A stretch of DNA of 16,526 bases, taken from positions 1 through 16,526 of the forward strand of contig JAEZZO010000028.1 of NCBI GenBank assembly GCA_023418475.1. The letters are read 5' to 3'. This document shows, piece after piece, positions 8,066-15,125 of the stretch (the stretch's first letter is position 1; each line of letters opens with the position of its first letter). The notes below the pieces were generated by a model that was not told the origin of the DNA, did not search any database, and saw only the letters and a program-made list of their open reading frames with translations. Made by a program: the position numbers and the translations under genes. This DNA is from Bacillota bacterium (lineage in GTDB: Bacteria > Bacillota > Clostridia > Lachnospirales > Lachnospiraceae).

Positions 8066-9013
8066 TTACCCCTTGGTTGATCTTTTTATATTAGATTCAA
8101 AAAGTTTCTGGTATCCCATCCATTCAACCTTTGGGTCACCGGTACTTAGCAGCTCTGTCATCGTCTGCAGCTTCGCATCCGTATTATCTGCAAAATGTAG
8201 TGCCATGGCTTCCGCCGTTGCCGGTTTTTTCGGTGAACCATATTCCAGCTCTCCGTGATGCGCCAGGATACAATGAACGAGCTCTTTGCCCAGCTTCACA
8301 GGAAATTTATTCATACCTTTCATACGGCTGCTTACCTTGTTCGCTCCGATAAAAATATGTCCTAGAAGCTGCCCGTCATCCGTATAATCATTTTCTGGAA
8401 AATTAGACAACTCATCAAGCTTGCCAATATCATGAAACAATGCCGCTGTAATCAGAAGATCCCTGTTAAGTATTGGATAGCTGGTAGTATAGTAATCACA
8501 CAGCTTCACCACACTTAAGGTATGCTCCAACAACCCTCCTACAAATCCATGATGTACACTTTTTGCCGCAGAATGACTTTTAAATGCCTTGACAAATTCC
8601 TTATCATTTAGGAAAAAATCCTCTGCTAAAGCCTTCAGGTTTGGTTCTTTGATACTTTGGATGTATTCGTTGATCTCCTGATACATATTCTCAACGTTTT
8701 TTTTCGTGACCGGAAAGTAATCTTCCGGATAATACTCTCCTTCACGACCCTTATATATTTTACTGATATTCAACTGTAAATTATCCTGAAAACTGTTTAC
8801 CCGTGCATCAATATGTACGAAATCCATCGCATCATATTGTTCTATCTCATTACTAAAATCCCAAATTTTCGCATCAATTGTTCCTGTTTTATCCTGCAGC
8901 AGCAAAGATACATAGCTTTTTCCGCTTTTTCCTGTTAATACCTGTTTTGATTTACACAAATATATCTCATTTTTAATAAAATCATTTTCTCTTAAATCCT
9001 GAATATATTTCAT
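8066..9013 (-). CDS. yhaM: YhaM-type 3'-5' exoribonuclease (OB fold plus HD)
   Basis: A 315-residue protein with an N-terminal OB-fold nucleic-acid-binding domain (about 12-88) and a C-terminal HD phosphohydrolase domain (about 150-300). Likely metal ligands are His164 (LLEHTLSV), His194-Asp195 (LFHDIGKLD), His252/His253 (AHHGELEYGSP) and Asp276 (FADNTDAK). YhaM-family enzymes trim RNA or single-stranded DNA from the 3' end with a metal cofactor. Length and architecture match the family. The start has AGAAAGG nine bases upstream. It is the first gene of a two-gene unit with an rRNA methyltransferase, consistent with an RNA-metabolism operon. Confidence 0.92.
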   Translation of the reverse strand: MKYIQDLRENDFIKNEIYLCKSKQVLTGKSGKSYVSLLLQDKTGTIDAKIWDFSNEIEQYDAMDFVHIDARVNSFQDNLQLNISKIYKGREGEYYPEDYFPVTKKNVENMYQEINEYIQSIKEPNLKALAEDFFLNDKEFVKAFKSHSAAKSVHHGFVGGLLEHTLSVVKLCDYYTTSYPILNRDLLITAALFHDIGKLDELSNFPENDYTDDGQLLGHIFIGANKVSSRMKGMNKFPVKLGKELVHCILAHHGELEYGSPKKPATAEAMALHFADNTDAKLQTMTELLSTGDPKVEWMGYQKLFESNIKRSTKG

Positions 9014-9055
9014 TTTCTTTAACCTTTCTACTGTATATCTATCATATTTAGTACT

Positions 9056-9084
9056 ATTATACCCTACCCCGCAGGATATATAAA
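9056..9084 (-). promoter_or_regulatory. Promoter of the yhaM-rlmD operon
   Basis: On the minus strand, TTTATA (9079-9084) and consensus TATAAT (9056-9061) are separated by 17 bases. The predicted start lies about 35 bases before the yhaM ATG. The same box pair with the same spacing precedes the HTH-Fic gene. Confidence 0.6.
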
Positions 9085-9129
9085 GTATTAAATTAATTGC
9101 TGTCCTAATCCCTCTATAATATTTTTGTT

Positions 9130-9190
9130 GTTCACAAGCCGGTTATATCTCGACTGTGCACCCGGTAAGTGCTCCCGAAAGAGGAACTTT
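9130..9190 (+). repeat. Diverged partial copy of the terminal palindromic repeat
   Basis: The 25 bases at 9156-9180 match 16395-16419 at 21 positions, around the words GTAAGT and CCGAAA. Similarity continues weakly upstream from GTTCAC (9130-9135 versus 16367-16372). The matching right arm needed to form the large hairpin is not found here, so this looks like a truncated or decayed copy. It lies between the yhaM promoter and the terminator of the PDZ gene. Confidence 0.55.
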
Positions 9191-9218
9191 ACATATGCCG
9201 ATCTATCATCCATGAAAA

Positions 9219-9256
9219 AAACCTTCCCTGCACTTTTACTCTGTCGGGGAAGGTTT
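9219..9256 (-). terminator. Intrinsic terminator after the PDZ-protein gene
   Basis: A GC-rich 10-bp stem (9219-9228 with 9247-9256) is followed on the minus strand by a run of T from the A-run at 9215-9221. It starts about ten bases beyond the stop of the PDZ-protein gene. The loop is long (18 nt) and may pair further inside. Confidence 0.85.
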
Positions 9257-9266
9257 GGTTTATTTT

Positions 9267-10598
9267 CTATTTTCTTTTTGCAGCAAGCGTTACTTCCACT
9301 TCCATTTCTTTCTCCTTGGCCGCACTTGATCTTTTCACCTGAACAGTTATGTTATCTCCCGGCTTGTACTTTGAAATGGTAGAATAAAAGTCACTGGAAT
9401 CTACTATTGCAAAATCATCCACCGCCATAATAATATCGCCATTCTGTATCCCTGCCTCAAATGCAGGCGAATCTGCCAGAACGTCATCAACATAGATCCC
9501 ATTGATAATATCATGCTCTTTCTTGGCAGGTTCTGTCATATCGTCAGTTTCCACTCCAAAATAAATCCGTGGTTCCTGATTCCCCATAGCTGTCAGCAAT
9601 GGTTTCAGCTTACTGATACAAATTGCTGTATTTAAATCCACATTCAAATCTTTCTTCAATGTTCTTGTAATGATACCAATAATCTCACCCTTCAGATTAA
9701 CAACAATCCCGTCACTATTCTTGTTGTCCATTATACTGGTGTTAAATAAGTCCAGACGGTTGTCCGTTATACTTGCATAGCTTTCCTTGCTGGTCACATA
9801 GCCCATCAGCAGAGATTCTGCATGTCCATTGGGACTACCAAGTGCGATGACAGGATCTCCGACTTCCAGAGTATAAGATTCACCAAGCGATGCAACATTC
9901 AGATTGTTCAGATAGATATCCGGTATTTCTTCTAGCGATACTGCAATCACTGCAAGATTAAGCTCCTTTTCATAATCCTGAAGCACTGCATCAACTGAGA
10001 TCTCATCTGTGAAAGCAATTTTAATACTTTTTGCAGATGCAACTCTGTCAAGAGAGACTAAAACAAGCAAATCCTTTGAATTATTATAGATAATAACTCC
10101 TGTTGTATCTATCGTTTTCTGGACCGTTTTGCCAAATACATCCTTCACGGAAAATATGCTTTCAATATCCACAATAGATTTATTCACATCATAGGCTATT
10201 TTCTTTATCTCTTCATTCATGCTTAAATAATCATCAATATCCGCATCAATGGATTGTTTCACGATAACCGGCTCAGGCTCAGGTATCTTTGTGACTGTGG
10301 GTTTATTGATACCGGTTGGAATATTTCCTTTTGTTACGCCACCTGAAGTACTTGAATTAATAGGTTTTTGCGTTGGAAAGCTGACCGGAGTCTTGGTATC
10401 TTCTTCTTTGTTAAATGATTTATAGAGTTTAGGCTCAGCAATAGCAAATGTTGCAGCAGCAGCAATTCCGAATAAAACAGCAAGGCCTACTGTTTTTAAC
10501 AGAGGATAAAGCTTCTTCTTAATTTTTTTGCGCTTCTTCTCAATCACTTGCTCTTTGATAAAATCGAAATTATTATTGTCCTTCCCATTTTCAGACAT
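9267..10598 (-). CDS. Membrane-anchored HtrA-like PDZ protein, probable pseudoprotease
   Basis: A 443-residue protein laid out like a Gram-positive HtrA/DegP: a Lys-rich cytoplasmic N-terminus (16-35), one membrane segment (about 36-55), a Pro/Thr/Ser-rich linker (65-115), a trypsin-like domain (about 130-335) and a PDZ domain (about 345-440). The catalytic triad is broken. The usual TNxHV His position reads VSLDRVA (181-187), the Asp of DLAV is Asn214 (LNLAVIAV), and GNSGGP is KNSDGI (293-298) with only Ser295 kept. Proteolysis is therefore unlikely; peptide binding, scaffolding or sensing is inferred. An AAGGAG site lies seven bases before the ATG. A promoter, a palindrome and a terminator bracket the gene as a single unit. 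Confidence 0.88.
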   Translation of the reverse strand: MSENGKDNNNFDFIKEQVIEKKRKKIKKKLYPLLKTVGLAVLFGIAAAATFAIAEPKLYKSFNKEEDTKTPVSFPTQKPINSSTSGGVTKGNIPTGINKPTVTKIPEPEPVIVKQSIDADIDDYLSMNEEIKKIAYDVNKSIVDIESIFSVKDVFGKTVQKTIDTTGVIIYNNSKDLLVLVSLDRVASAKSIKIAFTDEISVDAVLQDYEKELNLAVIAVSLEEIPDIYLNNLNVASLGESYTLEVGDPVIALGSPNGHAESLLMGYVTSKESYASITDNRLDLFNTSIMDNKNSDGIVVNLKGEIIGIITRTLKKDLNVDLNTAICISKLKPLLTAMGNQEPRIYFGVETDDMTEPAKKEHDIINGIYVDDVLADSPAFEAGIQNGDIIMAVDDFAIVDSSDFYSTISKYKPGDNITVQVKRSSAAKEKEMEVEVTLAAKRK

Positions 10599-10670
10599 TG
10601 CTATTCTCCTTATAGAAGCTCAGTAATTATCAAAGTCTCTTATAATGCATTAGTCCTATTTTACTACAAA

Positions 10671-10700
10671 ATTATGAATATTCTATGAATTTTTTGTAAA
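10671..10700 (-). promoter_or_regulatory. Promoter of the PDZ-protein gene
   Basis: On the minus strand, TTTACA (10695-10700) and CATAAT (10671-10676) are 18 bases apart, each one base off consensus. The predicted start lies about 65 bases before the ATG. A palindrome sits 12 bases upstream of the -35 box. Confidence 0.5.
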
Positions 10701-10712
10701 CAAAAGAAAGGT

Positions 10713-10737
10713 CTATGCATTATGCATAATTGCATAG
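10713..10737. promoter_or_regulatory. Nested palindrome, possible operator
   Basis: A 25-bp near-palindrome. CTATGCA (10713-10719) and TGCATAG (10731-10737) flank the perfect 12-bp palindrome ATTATGCATAAT, with one unpaired base overall. It has no T-tract and is too AT-rich to be a good terminator. Its place just upstream of the -35 box fits an activator or repressor site, but no regulator is identified. Confidence 0.4.
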
Positions 10738-10799
10738 TGATTGAGAAAAACTGTACGTGCTTATTGCTCCCCCATAAAACGTTTAGAAGTCTATCCTCC

Positions 10800-11120
10800 T
10801 TATTCCTCTGTCTTTTTTAAAATGATTTCCCTTACCGGAATTGATTTGTGGCAATATGGACATTCCCCGACTTTATTCTGTACTGCTCCATCCTGAGCAA
10901 TTATTTTACCTGATTGATTAAGCAGCTCTCTGCCCGAGAAGATTTCCTCCTTATCGCCATTCATCTTTTTAAATACGATTGAGTGAAAGGGGATACATTT
11001 GTGACAATGAGGGCAGAATCCAGGTTGTGGATTTGTAGGCCAGGTAATATCTACCTCCCCCTGAGGCGTTTTTATTGTAAAATTCTGATTATTGGTTTTT
11101 TCTAATCTGTTATCATTCAT
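10800..11120 (-). CDS. Small two-knuckle zinc-ribbon-like protein
   Basis: A 106-residue protein with two copies of a short motif: CPHCHKCIPFHSIVFKK (36-52) and CPYCHKSIPVREIILKK (87-103). Each supplies a CxxC pair, so together they can bind one zinc ion as a split zinc ribbon. The first copy carries an extra Cys42. No catalytic domain is present. The ATG at 11120 was preferred because AGGAAAGG lies at normal distance. A GTG nine bases further upstream overlaps that site and is less likely. It lies upstream of the PDZ-protein gene on the same strand, but the 201-base gap with a promoter suggests separate transcription. The function is unknown. Confidence 0.75.
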   Translation of the reverse strand: MNDNRLEKTNNQNFTIKTPQGEVDITWPTNPQPGFCPHCHKCIPFHSIVFKKMNGDKEEIFSGRELLNQSGKIIAQDGAVQNKVGECPYCHKSIPVREIILKKTEE

Positions 11121-11310
11121 TACAATCACCTTTCCTTATTTTTATAATAATATCTTAATACCTTACGCTGCGTAACATGCAAGAGCATTTTAAAAATTTA
11201 TGGCAGTCAAAAAAGAGTAAATAATATATGTAATTAATAAAGAATGGATAATATCTATTATGAAAACAGTTTATAAGGCAAAGGGATTAGAAAATTAATA
11301 TTTATTATGA

Positions 11311-11346
11311 AAAACTCACGTCACTTAAATAGTCGTGAGCTTTTTA
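11311..11346. terminator. Orphan terminator-like hairpin
   Basis: A hairpin with CTCACG-ACT (2-nt bulge) pairing to AGT-CGTGAG, 11315-11339, loop TAAAT. On the plus strand it is followed by CTTTTTATT, and on the minus strand it ends in GTTTTTC, so it can terminate either way. It stands between two divergent genes, where no terminator is needed. Only tiny ORFs precede it on the plus strand (for example 11260-11298, 12 codons). It may end a small RNA or be left from a deleted gene. The rest of 11130-11678 has no gene. A CTTACGTAAG palindrome (11364-11373) may be an operator half. Confidence 0.5.
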
Positions 11347-11678
11347 TTAATCAAAGTATTATCCTTACGTAAGTATACAATAATAAAAATGTCTATTTTG
11401 ATTATGTTATGTTTTTTGTAATGGTAAAGACCCGCAATAACGCACGAAATACTTCCTATTTCACTTTATACATTTAAATAATCTTAACATCATCCTCATT
11501 CTGCTATAAATGCAGATAGATTTTTTCAGATAATCATTGTATACTTTATACATCATTTTAAGAACAGAAAATTATGTGTAAAGTTGATCTGCAATGATAT
11601 CCATCGGATGAAAAACGATATTGCTATAGCATTATCAATAATTGAATTCCATTCTTATCCATGAAGGGGGAAACGCTA

Positions 11679-12515
11679 ATGGCAAGTATTATTATTTTAT
11701 TTATGACCACGGGAATTCTACTATATTTTTTTCAATCCATCTGGAAGGGCAGAAAATATCTTTTAAAATATATCTCAACAGTAGGGCAGAAAAAACCCGT
11801 TCGATTTCATATCAAACCGGTTATATGGATTCCATTTCTGACCATTCATGGTATGATCGGCTGCTTCGTGGGATATCTGATTTTCCAAAAGGAAAGTGAC
11901 GGAATGATGATATACCGGCTTCTTTTGTCCATTATATCTGCTTTTATTATCCTGCTTCTTTTGTATGCGTTTTATTTTATTATGATTGTTATTATTAAAG
12001 AAATGATTTATATGAAGGACCGGACGATTATTTATATTTTGGTTTTTTCTGTGATAACCTCCTCTCTCTTATTCGGACAGATTTATGTGAATAAGATTGA
12101 ATATCCAAAGGCCTTTATCTGGAGCAGTGTGGTTCTATATCTGGTTAATCTGTTCGGAATTGGGCGCATTATCTGGACTATTTTTAAAAAGGAAGTGCCT
12201 GTAAAAAGCATCTGGAGCCTTGCTATTATTAACATCAGCTTTATTATCATCTCTTTGAGTAATATTGTTTATGCAATACAAATGATTTATCCGACAGCCT
12301 GTTACAGCCGGCCTTTGAATTCCTGGGGTGATGCTTTATATTTTGTTGTAATTTCCTTTTTTACGGTTGGATATGGTGATTTATATCCAATCCATCACAC
12401 AACCAAAATTTTATCGATGATCATCATTCTGAGCGGATTTACTTTTACGGCTGTGTTTGTATCGGCTGCATTATCGGCAACAGTAGAGCATTTCGGAAAT
12501 ATTATTAAAAAATAG
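11679..12515 (+). CDS. Potassium-channel-family membrane protein
   Basis: A 278-residue protein with the K+ selectivity filter TVGYGD (229-234) between two helices near the C-terminus (about 180-203 and 246-268), the ion-channel-2 arrangement. About five further hydrophobic segments precede the pore (about 2-20, 46-69, 80-106, 117-136, 146-168). None has the regular Arg/Lys spacing of a voltage sensor, and there is no cytosolic RCK/TrkA-N domain after the pore. Gating is therefore unclear. The start was moved to the ATG at 11679, eight bases after AAGGGGG. The upstream ATG at 11661 overlaps that site. It is transcribed alone on the plus strand, and AT-rich hairpin repeats follow the stop. Confidence 0.88.
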   Translation: MASIIILFMTTGILLYFFQSIWKGRKYLLKYISTVGQKKPVRFHIKPVIWIPFLTIHGMIGCFVGYLIFQKESDGMMIYRLLLSIISAFIILLLLYAFYFIMIVIIKEMIYMKDRTIIYILVFSVITSSLLFGQIYVNKIEYPKAFIWSSVVLYLVNLFGIGRIIWTIFKKEVPVKSIWSLAIINISFIIISLSNIVYAIQMIYPTACYSRPLNSWGDALYFVVISFFTVGYGDLYPIHHTTKILSMIIILSGFTFTAVFVSAALSATVEHFGNIIKK

Positions 12516-12520
12516 GTATC

Positions 12521-12596
12521 ATAATCTTTTTAATATAATGATATAATAATCTTTTTGTATAAAGATAAAATAATCATTTTTGTATAAATATGATAA
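12521..12596 (+). repeat. Three AT-rich imperfect tandem repeats
   Basis: Three units of 22-28 bases follow one another (about 12521-12542, 12543-12568, 12569-12596), each with AATC(T/A)TTTT and ending GATA or GAT. The second and third share TTTTTGTATAAA. Each can form a weak ATC...GAT hairpin. They start five bases after the channel stop and may serve as a weak 3' end. The following stretch to 12818 has no gene, and I see no defensible promoter for the GH43 gene in it. Confidence 0.45.
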
Positions 12597-12818
12597 GTAA
12601 TCGCGTTGAACAGGATATCCTCCCATTTTAAAATATTGTTATTATCAACTAATATTACTTCGGATCAAGTATCAAATTCTTAGATTATTTACAGGATATG
12701 TTCGCTGTCACATTCTACTTATTACCAGCTTTGACTTTACGAGTATCCTAATAAGAGAAAGTGGTTCGAGAATATGATACCGGTGCCGGATAACATGATG
12801 AGAGGAACGTGAAATATT

Positions 12819-13886
12819 ATGGAATATCCATTTCATATCAGAGACATTCATATCAGTGATCCCTTTATCTTAGCAGATGCAAAAACGAGAAAATATTATA
12901 CCTATGCGGCAGTATTTAATCCGGACCGTTTTCCGGATTTGTTTGTAAAAGGAAGATTTTATGCTTTAGTAAGTGAGGATTTAATTCATTGGAGCGAACC
13001 TGTACAGGTATTTGAAAATAGAGATTTCTGGGCTGATCTGGATTATTGGGCGCCTGAATGCCATTATTGGAATAGTAAGTATTATTTAATCTCCTCCTTC
13101 CGCTCAGAAGGTACCTACCGGAAATGTCAATGTCTGGTTGCCGACAATCCACTGGGACCTTTTCGCGCAATCCGGCAGGAAGCAGTGACGCCTCCTGGCT
13201 GGCATTGTCTGGATGGTACGCTTTATATCGATCGGAAGAACAAGCCCTGGATGGTTTTCTGCCATGAATGGCTTCAGGTAGGGGATGGTCAGCTTGCTGC
13301 TGTACCTCTGTCTGATGATCTCGGCGAAGCCGTAGGTGATCCTGTAATATTATTTCGTGCTTCGGATGCGCCCTGGGGTGCAAAGTTTATAGGCAAGGAG
13401 AAGGCCGGCAGCGGCTTCGTCACTGACGGACCCTTCCTGCACCGGATGCAGGATGGCTCTTTACTTATGCTATGGTCCACCTTTACGGCCGCCGGATATG
13501 CAACTGGGTATGCAAAGAGTATGCATGGGGATCTTGCTGGTCCATGGGTTCAAAGAGAAAATCCTCTGTATTTTCATGATGGTGCTCATTCCATGTTGTT
13601 TAAAACCTTTGAGGGGCAATTAATGATGTCGCTCCACTGTCCGAATGATCATCCGAAGAAACGGATTCTCTTATTTGAGATGGAGGAAAGAAACGGTGAG
13701 CTATATATTATAAATGAAGTGACAGGTAACTGGTATCATGCTGCGAAAGGCTGCGCAGATGGTTTTGTTTATCCTGTACCCTGTAAAGAAGAGCCATACT
13801 TTACGAAGCTTGGCAAGCTGCCTGCTTTTATCCCGGAGATAAATGAGGACGAAAAAGGGAAAGAAGAAACCGGGAAGGAAAAATAA
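12819..13886 (+). CDS. Intracellular GH43-like glycoside hydrolase
   Basis: A 355-residue five-bladed beta-propeller enzyme of the GH43 type, which typically cleaves arabinose or xylose side groups and oligosaccharides. Supporting motifs are HISDPFIL with putative base Asp14, CLDGTLYID (Asp132/Asp138) as the pKa-modulating region, CHEW (Glu150), VTDGPFL (201-207) and DGAHSML (254-260). The usual acid in EGP is Asp203 here, so either Asp substitutes or Glu150 of the CHEW motif is the acid. This matches a GH43-like subgroup I recall but cannot verify. No signal peptide is seen, so it should act on imported oligosaccharides. The C-terminal 15 residues are a charged Glu/Lys tail. The ribosome binding site (GAGG, 13 bases away) is weak. 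No sugar transporter is next to it. Confidence 0.85.
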   Translation: MEYPFHIRDIHISDPFILADAKTRKYYTYAAVFNPDRFPDLFVKGRFYALVSEDLIHWSEPVQVFENRDFWADLDYWAPECHYWNSKYYLISSFRSEGTYRKCQCLVADNPLGPFRAIRQEAVTPPGWHCLDGTLYIDRKNKPWMVFCHEWLQVGDGQLAAVPLSDDLGEAVGDPVILFRASDAPWGAKFIGKEKAGSGFVTDGPFLHRMQDGSLLMLWSTFTAAGYATGYAKSMHGDLAGPWVQRENPLYFHDGAHSMLFKTFEGQLMMSLHCPNDHPKKRILLFEMEERNGELYIINEVTGNWYHAAKGCADGFVYPVPCKEEPYFTKLGKLPAFIPEINEDEKGKEETGKEK

Positions 13887-13947
13887 GTGTTGCAGATAAC
13901 GATTTGAATTGTGTTTTTTTTGTATAATAGAAATGACTTGCTATTAC

Positions 13948-14131
13948 AAAAGACACATCAGAAAGCTTCTAGCTAACTAGTTTATGGTTAACAGAATTTT
14001 TGATAGCAAATCTTCTTGCTAACAAAAGTTCTTGTTAGTTAATCATTTTGTTAACATATCTTCTTGTTAGCTAATCATCTTGCTAACAAAAGTTAGTTTT
14101 CTTACTGGTTAATCTTTCTGATATGTCTTTT
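13948..14131 (+). repeat. Hairpin-repeat array flanked by an inverted repeat
   Basis: An 18-bp inverted repeat (13948-13965 with 14114-14131, 17 of 18 matching) encloses three 32-bp tandem units: 13999-14030, 14031-14062, 14063-14094. The first and third are identical at 28 of 32 positions. The second matches the third at 23 of its first 26, all differences being C/T. In each unit positions 1-9 can pair with 20-28, giving hairpins such as TTGTTAGC/GCTAACAA. Degenerate further copies flank the array. It lies between the convergent GH43 and phosphotransferase genes, so it can form part of either 3' end. No ORF is present. Confidence 0.75.
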
Positions 14132-14158
14132 ATATTGCAGCTTTATGAAAATATGTCC

Positions 14159-14956
14159 TCAATCTATCCAATCCGCTATATTTTCTTTGATAAATTCAAT
14201 CTCCTTCCGGTATAGCTCCTGGTGGCCCTCCTGATTCATACGCAAAAAGGCTTCATTCCCTTTTTTACATTCCTCATCAAACAGCTTGACCAGAGCTTCC
14301 AGCCGGTCAATGATATGTTTTCCGATATCTGTCTTGATCCCATAGCTATCCAAAAATTCCTTTAGAAGGATTTTACGTTCCTTAGCGTCCTTTGTTTTGT
14401 CATAAGATCTGTAAGCTTTTTCACTAGGATCATAAAACTCTTTACTAAGCGGAACAAACCGATATACCGCATATGCGATATCCCATTCTCTCGGAGCTGG
14501 ACAGGCTGTATCAAAATCAATGATACCTACGGGCAAATCATTCTCAAAAGTCACATTATAGGGTGCAAAATCATTGTGGCAGATTACTTCCTTCACTAAA
14601 TCTCCCGTATATTCCAAGAACCATTGATCAGAAGCCTCCAATTGATAATCTGCTGTTGCAGCATGGAGCTTTTTCAGTAAATCTGCTGCTGCTCTTACAA
14701 CCTTTATTTTATCCTTAAGCTCCTGGCAGCAAGGATAATCTTCCATCGTAGTTCCCCTGACAAAAGATAATTTTTCCCTTCCATATTGATCAATACCCAA
14801 AAATCTCGGGCAAAAATTTGCTCCTTTCTTTTCAAGATGCTTTAGCAAACGGTGCACTGTTGCACTATATGGTTTTGTCTCTTTAAAAACAATATCTCCA
14901 TCCGAAGTGACCTGTGATATATTTCCCCCTGTTAGAACAATTTCATCTGCTACCAT
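14159..14956 (-). CDS. APH/choline-kinase-fold phosphotransferase
   Basis: A 265-residue kinase of the aminoglycoside-phosphotransferase superfamily. The Brenner-type catalytic loop is ICHNDFAPYNV, with His127, catalytic Asp129 and Asn134. The metal-binding motif IIDFDTA follows with Asp147/Asp149. The N-lobe is short but has a lysine in VFKETKPYS (about Lys25). A WDIAYAVYRFVPL helix after the metal motif is typical. The start has AGGAGG eight bases upstream. The substrate is unknown: family members act on aminoglycosides, choline, fructosamine, homoserine and others, and nothing nearby points to one. Resistance should not be assumed. It is read from its own unit downstream of the HTH-Fic gene, 169 bases apart. 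Confidence 0.85.
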   Translation of the reverse strand: MVADEIVLTGGNISQVTSDGDIVFKETKPYSATVHRLLKHLEKKGANFCPRFLGIDQYGREKLSFVRGTTMEDYPCCQELKDKIKVVRAAADLLKKLHAATADYQLEASDQWFLEYTGDLVKEVICHNDFAPYNVTFENDLPVGIIDFDTACPAPREWDIAYAVYRFVPLSKEFYDPSEKAYRSYDKTKDAKERKILLKEFLDSYGIKTDIGKHIIDRLEALVKLFDEECKKGNEAFLRMNQEGHQELYRKEIEFIKENIADWID

Positions 14957-15125
14957 TTATTTATCCTCCTCTGTATTTGATTCGAAAATGATACAATCCT
15001 TCAATTTACTTTATAATTACTCTTTCAGAATACTAATATAAGTTATCTAGGACTACATTCCTGTTATCTTCCCTTTGAATGATTAATCATTTATAATCTT
15101 TAAAAAATCTAGCATAAAAACCAAT

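Noticed and set aside
12916..13480. Long open frames antisense to the GH43 gene
   Set aside because: The plus-strand frame has a full glycosidase motif set. The antisense frames lack ribosome binding sites and read as low-complexity His/Arg/Pro-rich shadow translations.
13999..14094. CRISPR array suggested by three 32-bp repeats
   Set aside because: The units follow each other directly with no unique spacers, differ from each other and have no cas genes nearby. They are tandem hairpin repeats.
14159..14956. Antibiotic resistance gene (aminoglycoside phosphotransferase)
   Set aside because: The fold and motifs are those of the whole APH/choline-kinase superfamily. Nothing supports aminoglycosides as the substrate and there is no resistance context.
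15078..15091. 14-bp perfect palindrome AATGATTAATCATT after the HTH-Fic gene
   Set aside because: It is very AT-rich, lacks a loop or T-tract and is expected by chance in such sequence, so it is not called as a terminator or operator.
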